Shown here: positions 60,285 through 64,000 of the stretch, in pieces | Layout of the letters: every line of letters starts with the position of its first letter | How positions within the stretch are numbered: position 1 is the first letter of the stretch | NCBI RefSeq assembly: GCF_028372415.1 | Contig: NC_092872.1 | Location: 90,564,575-90,628,574, forward strand | DNA: 64,000 nucleotides | Direction of reading: 5' to 3' | Origin: Notamacropus eugenii | Taxonomy: Eukaryota > Chordata > Mammalia > Diprotodontia > Macropodidae | The notes under the pieces: generated by a model | What the model was told of the DNA's origin: nothing | Database searches by the model: none | The model's input: only the letters and a program-made list of their open reading frames with translations | Position numbers and translations under genes: made by a program

Positions 60285-60990
60285 ACTACAGATTGAACTC
60301 CAGTGTCTCCCTATTACTCCCAGGATTAAATATAATCTTCTATTTAGGATTTAAAACTCTTCATAAACTAGCTTCTTTCTACCTTTCTGGTCTTATCTCC
60401 TCAATGGCCTACTTGCAGTTCTTCAAATACTACACTCCATCTCCCATCTCCATGCCTGGGATTGGAGGTTGGCTCCTATGCCTGGAATGCTCTTCCCCCT
60501 CCCCTCTGCCTCTTAGTGTCCCTTCCTTCCTTTAAGATTTAGTTCAAATCCCATATTTCTTCTACAGGTCTTTCCTGGTTCTCCTTCTGTTCCAGTCCCT
60601 CCCCCGCCAAATCGGTTTTTACATTATCTCAAGTTTCTCTCTCTCTCCCTCCCTCCCCAATAACATACATAATAACAACACACTAACAGTATATATAAAT
60701 ATATATACATTAATATGTACATATTATATAGTCAAAAATGGAACTTGAAGTAAGATTTCCCCTGAATCCAAGTTCAATGCTTTTATCACTCTTAGCAAAC
60801 TCCTCACATATATGTACGTATGTACGTACTGGATGTACCTAATAATTTACATACATTAAAACACTAATTCCTTGAGGACAGAGACTATTTTTCACCTTTC
60901 TTTGTGACCCCAGCACTTAGCACAGTGCTTGAAACATAATAAATTGAATAATACATTTATAATAAATGCTTGTTAACTGGCATTCCAGAA
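60285..60990 (+). mobile_element. L2 3' region
   Basis: 'ggattaaatataatcttcta' through 'agcacttagcacagtgcttg' and the terminal 'aataaatgcttgtta', broken by an AT-rich microsatellite at 60680-60735. Confidence 0.65.
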
Positions 60991-60999
60991 TGGTAGACA

Positions 61000-61960
61000 C
61001 ACCTAATGCCCTAACGAGTCTTTGTCCCTTTGGCTCGTGCCAAGGCCTCCACCTTGTCCATTCAAATGCTTCCATCCTTCAAGGTACCCCTCGGCTTCTA
61101 TCTCCTTCATAAAGCCTTCTCGGACCAATTATCCCCTTTCTCTGAGCTCCAATAATATTCCCTACAGTTATAGGATCTGAGTGTTTGAGGCAACAGCCCA
61201 ACCCAACTTCCACAAAGACACTGAAGACAAGGGAAGTGAATGAACTTGCCTTGGGTCAGAAAGCCAGTTAAAGGTAGAGTAAGAATTGGAACGCAGGCCT
61301 TATCACTACACCACATTAATAATAATAGGGTTTTTTTTGTATAGTGCTTTAAAGTTTGAAAAGAGCTCATTCCTAAAAACAATCCTGTAAGGTGAGTGTG
61401 TAAATGCTAGTGTTATCTCTGTTTTATAGATGAGAAAAATTATTTGGAGAGAGGTTAAGTCCTGGCTCAGGATGACTCAGCTTGTAAGTGTCAAAGGCGG
61501 CATTGAAGATGAGGGTCTTTCTGACTCTCTATCCCACACTTTGGATGTGTGTTTCCATGTAAATCCTGTCTCATAAATGAGATTGGAAACATTCTGAGGG
61601 CAGGGGCAGTATAGTGCCTATAACAAGTGCTATTTCAACAATTATTAAGTTGAATTAATGGCCTACCTTTGTTCTAAACTCCTTAAAATACTAAAAAAAA
61701 AAATCATTAGACCATTAACTTTGTTTCTGGGATCACACCAGTTTAATTACTGGTCATTCCATGGGTAAGAGGGAGGAAAAGGTGCTCTTACATATCTGGA
61801 ATGACAGCCCAACAACACATTAGCTCCTTTAATATACAATTACATAGCTTAATATTTTTGTGGATAAACTGTCTAATTTGGGTTCCAACTAATTCAGTAA
61901 ATTATGCACCAGCATCGCTCTGCTTTTTGAGATATTTATCCTGGATGGATGGATATAGGG
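61000..61960. other. No gene; MIR relics
   Basis: 61175-61320 and 61325-61545 carry antisense MIR cores. The rest is not recognised. Confidence 0.45.
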
Positions 61961-61969
61961 AGGGAGGGA

Positions 61970-62750
61970 AGCCTGACTGCTGACATCATACGTGCTTTGT
62001 TCCAGATAAACTACTTGTTCTCTGAACTCAACATTCTATCTCCTGTACAGGCTGTTCTCCGTGCCCAGAAAGCTCTTCCTCCTCATTTCTTTCCAACCTC
62101 CTTCAAGAATCAGCTCAAATACTATCTCCCACTACAGGAGGCCTTCCCAACCCTTTCCTCAACAACAGACATTACTTTGTATTTTATTTATTTATATGTA
62201 TATATATATGTATATACACACACATATACACACATGTATAGATATATACTATGCAACAGACATTATTTTGTATTTATTACACATGTATATTTCTCCACAT
62301 ATATATGTATATGTACAGATATACACATCTATATCTGGCTAGATAGATAGTAAATATAAAGTGATTCCTTTTGTTGAGGAGACAGGGTTAGGGAAATCAG
62401 GAAATATCTAACAGATTATCTAGGAAATGCAAAGTAATTTTTGCTCTGATATGTGTATGTGTGTATACACAATGGAACACAAATATGTATAAATACACAC
62501 ATATATATATACACATATCTAGACACACATATACATACAACAGAATATAAATATAGTCAGCACATACATAAAAAATTTACATACAAACATATATAGGTAG
62601 TATTAATTTATCTGCACTCCTGTTATCTCCTCCCAGTAGAATTTGAGTGCCTTGAAAGCAGAGTCCTCTTTTGTATATCTGTGTATATCTAGCACAGTGC
62701 CTTTTAACAAGGGTAAATCCTTAATAAATGCTTGTTGGATAAATGAACAG
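61970..62750 (+). mobile_element. L2 3' region expanded by TA/CA microsatellites
   Basis: 'caagaatcagctcaaatact' and the terminal 'ccttaataaatgcttgttgg'. Two microsatellite blocks (62190-62345 and 62440-62600) sit where L2 normally has a short TATATGTA-type stretch. Confidence 0.65.
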
Positions 62751-62919
62751 ATATTACCATGGCTCGCCATTGAAATGAAGGCAGCCTCATAGCAAAGAAA
62801 AGTCTTCTTTTCTAGGAATTTCTGGAAGGGGGATTCAGATATTCTCCCATAGAACCCATCAATTTATATACAAGTGATTCTACAACCTGCAACCGCTAGG
62901 GTTGTGTCATTATAATAAT

Positions 62920-63135
62920 AAAATGTACACTGGAGGTCTACAAAGTGCTTCACTGAGCATTTTTTTGCTTGCGATATTTCTCTATTATCCAAATTTTACA
63001 GATGAAGGAGCTCATGCTCAGGGACTTACTTTGTGACTTCCCTGTGGTCACAGTAATTGTCAAAGGCAGGACTTGAACCCACATTTCCCATGAATACAAG
63101 TTCACTGCTTTTACCACTATTTTACCAAACTCCTC
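62920..63135 (-). repeat. MIR relic
   Basis: 'ttttacagatgaaggagctc' and 'ggacttgaacccacatttcc', antisense. Confidence 0.6.
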
Positions 63136-63179
63136 CCCATAAAAACAACAAAAAAATTATCTAATCTCACCAGAGCCCT

Positions 63180-64000
63180 GCCTACTTCTAAGTGACTTTT
63201 TTTTCCTCCCTAATTGACTCTACCTCACTCCCAGCAGGGGCTGCTCCAAACCTGCTCTCCTCTCCTCAATCCTCAATCCTCCTACATTACCCTCCCTCCT
63301 TTCTCAGCTACTTTCAAGGAAAGATGGAGTCTATTAATGGCGAGCTCTCTCTTCTTTCCTTTTCTATATCTCAACACCCCTTGCCGCCGTCCTCATCCTC
63401 TCCTCTGCTCTCTTCTCCAATAAAAGGCCCTTATTCCCGGCAATCCCTCTCCTGGGCCCTGGATCCTAACCCCCTCCTGTCTCCTTGATTTTTCTTTTAG
63501 TTCAGTTCTATCCGCTTTCTTATCCTAAATCTAGCAGTATCTTTTGGCCCCTTCCCCCACACCTATATATACGTCCAGGTCTCCTTGATTCTTTAAAAAA
63601 CAACCCTTCGCTTAACCACGTCATCCCTTCAAGCGATTGTCCTATACATCTCTCTCCTTCCTTTCACAGACATGTTCCTAGAAAAGGCAGTCTACACCGT
63701 GGCGTCCACTTCCTCTACTCACCCCCTTGCAGTGTAGGTTGGGGTATCATTACTCCACTGAAACAGTCCAAGTCTCTCAGTGATTGCTGAATTGTTAAAT
63801 TCCACAGCCTTCTCTTAGTTCTCAAATCTGCAGCATTTGACGCTCTGGATCACCATCTTTCTTGGACACTCTCTCTTCCTTGGGTTACCATGATACGGCT
63901 CTCTCCTGCTCTCAACTCATTTCACCACTCCTCATCCTCCTTTGGTGGAGTACTATCTATGTCCCAGTCCCCTAAAGGTGGGTGAACCCCAGGCTTTGTG
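63180..64000 (+). mobile_element. L2/CR1-clade LINE, middle part, cut by the window end
   Basis: 63824-63853 reads KSAAFDALDH, equal to the SAAFDTVDH metal-binding motif A of L2 reverse transcriptase. The last bases correspond to the GVPQGSVLGP block. The upstream part is C/T-rich decayed coding strand. It is the same family as 44340-45930, but here the more 5' portion is visible. Confidence 0.75.

Overview
The window looks like marsupial genomic DNA, probably from an Australian lineage. It carries many tRNA-derived SINEs that open GGGGCAGCTAGGTGG, several of them with the long tail ending near 'catttctctgatg...', together with L2 and L1 3' ends of marsupial type. The lineage is an inference from repeat content. 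No tool was run, and repeat families are named from recognition only.

The one protein-coding gene I can support is CIITA, the MHC class II transactivator, on the + strand. Seventeen coding exons are recognisable, corresponding to human exons 2-9 and 11-19, from 19340 to the stop codon at 51226-51228. All junctions keep one reading frame: exons 2-9 end in phase 1 and exons 11-18 in phase 2. They join into a predicted 1081-residue protein when counted from the exon 2 methionine. The order is acidic N-terminal activation region, Pro/Ser/Thr-rich region, NACHT domain in one 1660-bp exon, and C-terminal leucine-rich repeats. The single weak point is the acceptor of exon 9. I found no counterpart of human exon 10.

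Layout: 1-880 is an L1 fragment. 880-3390 is mostly unique and relatively CpG-rich, with an IRF/ISRE-like element about 17.4 kb upstream of exon 2, and is the best candidate for a CIITA promoter. 3390-19340 is repeat-rich (L2, L1, SINEs, one decayed processed-pseudogene-like segment, one short DNA transposon). 19340-51228 is the coding part of CIITA; its introns contain a solo LTR, L1 pieces, a retrocopy inserted into L1, another pseudogene-like segment and a long L2 copy. 51229 to about 52.8 kb is the likely 3' UTR, interrupted by a SINE. 52.8-64.0 kb is intergenic, with an ancient local duplication, MIR/L2 relics, microsatellites and an L2 copy that runs off the window end.

Apart from the gene itself, the most interesting points are: a roughly 98-bp segment present twice 1.6 kb apart with one mismatch and inserted into an L2 copy, which looks like a template-switch event; a retrocopy of unknown parent with clean target-site duplications; the exon 9 acceptor; and the candidate interferon-responsive promoter. 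I see no CRISPR, no prokaryotic features, and no clearly new biological system.
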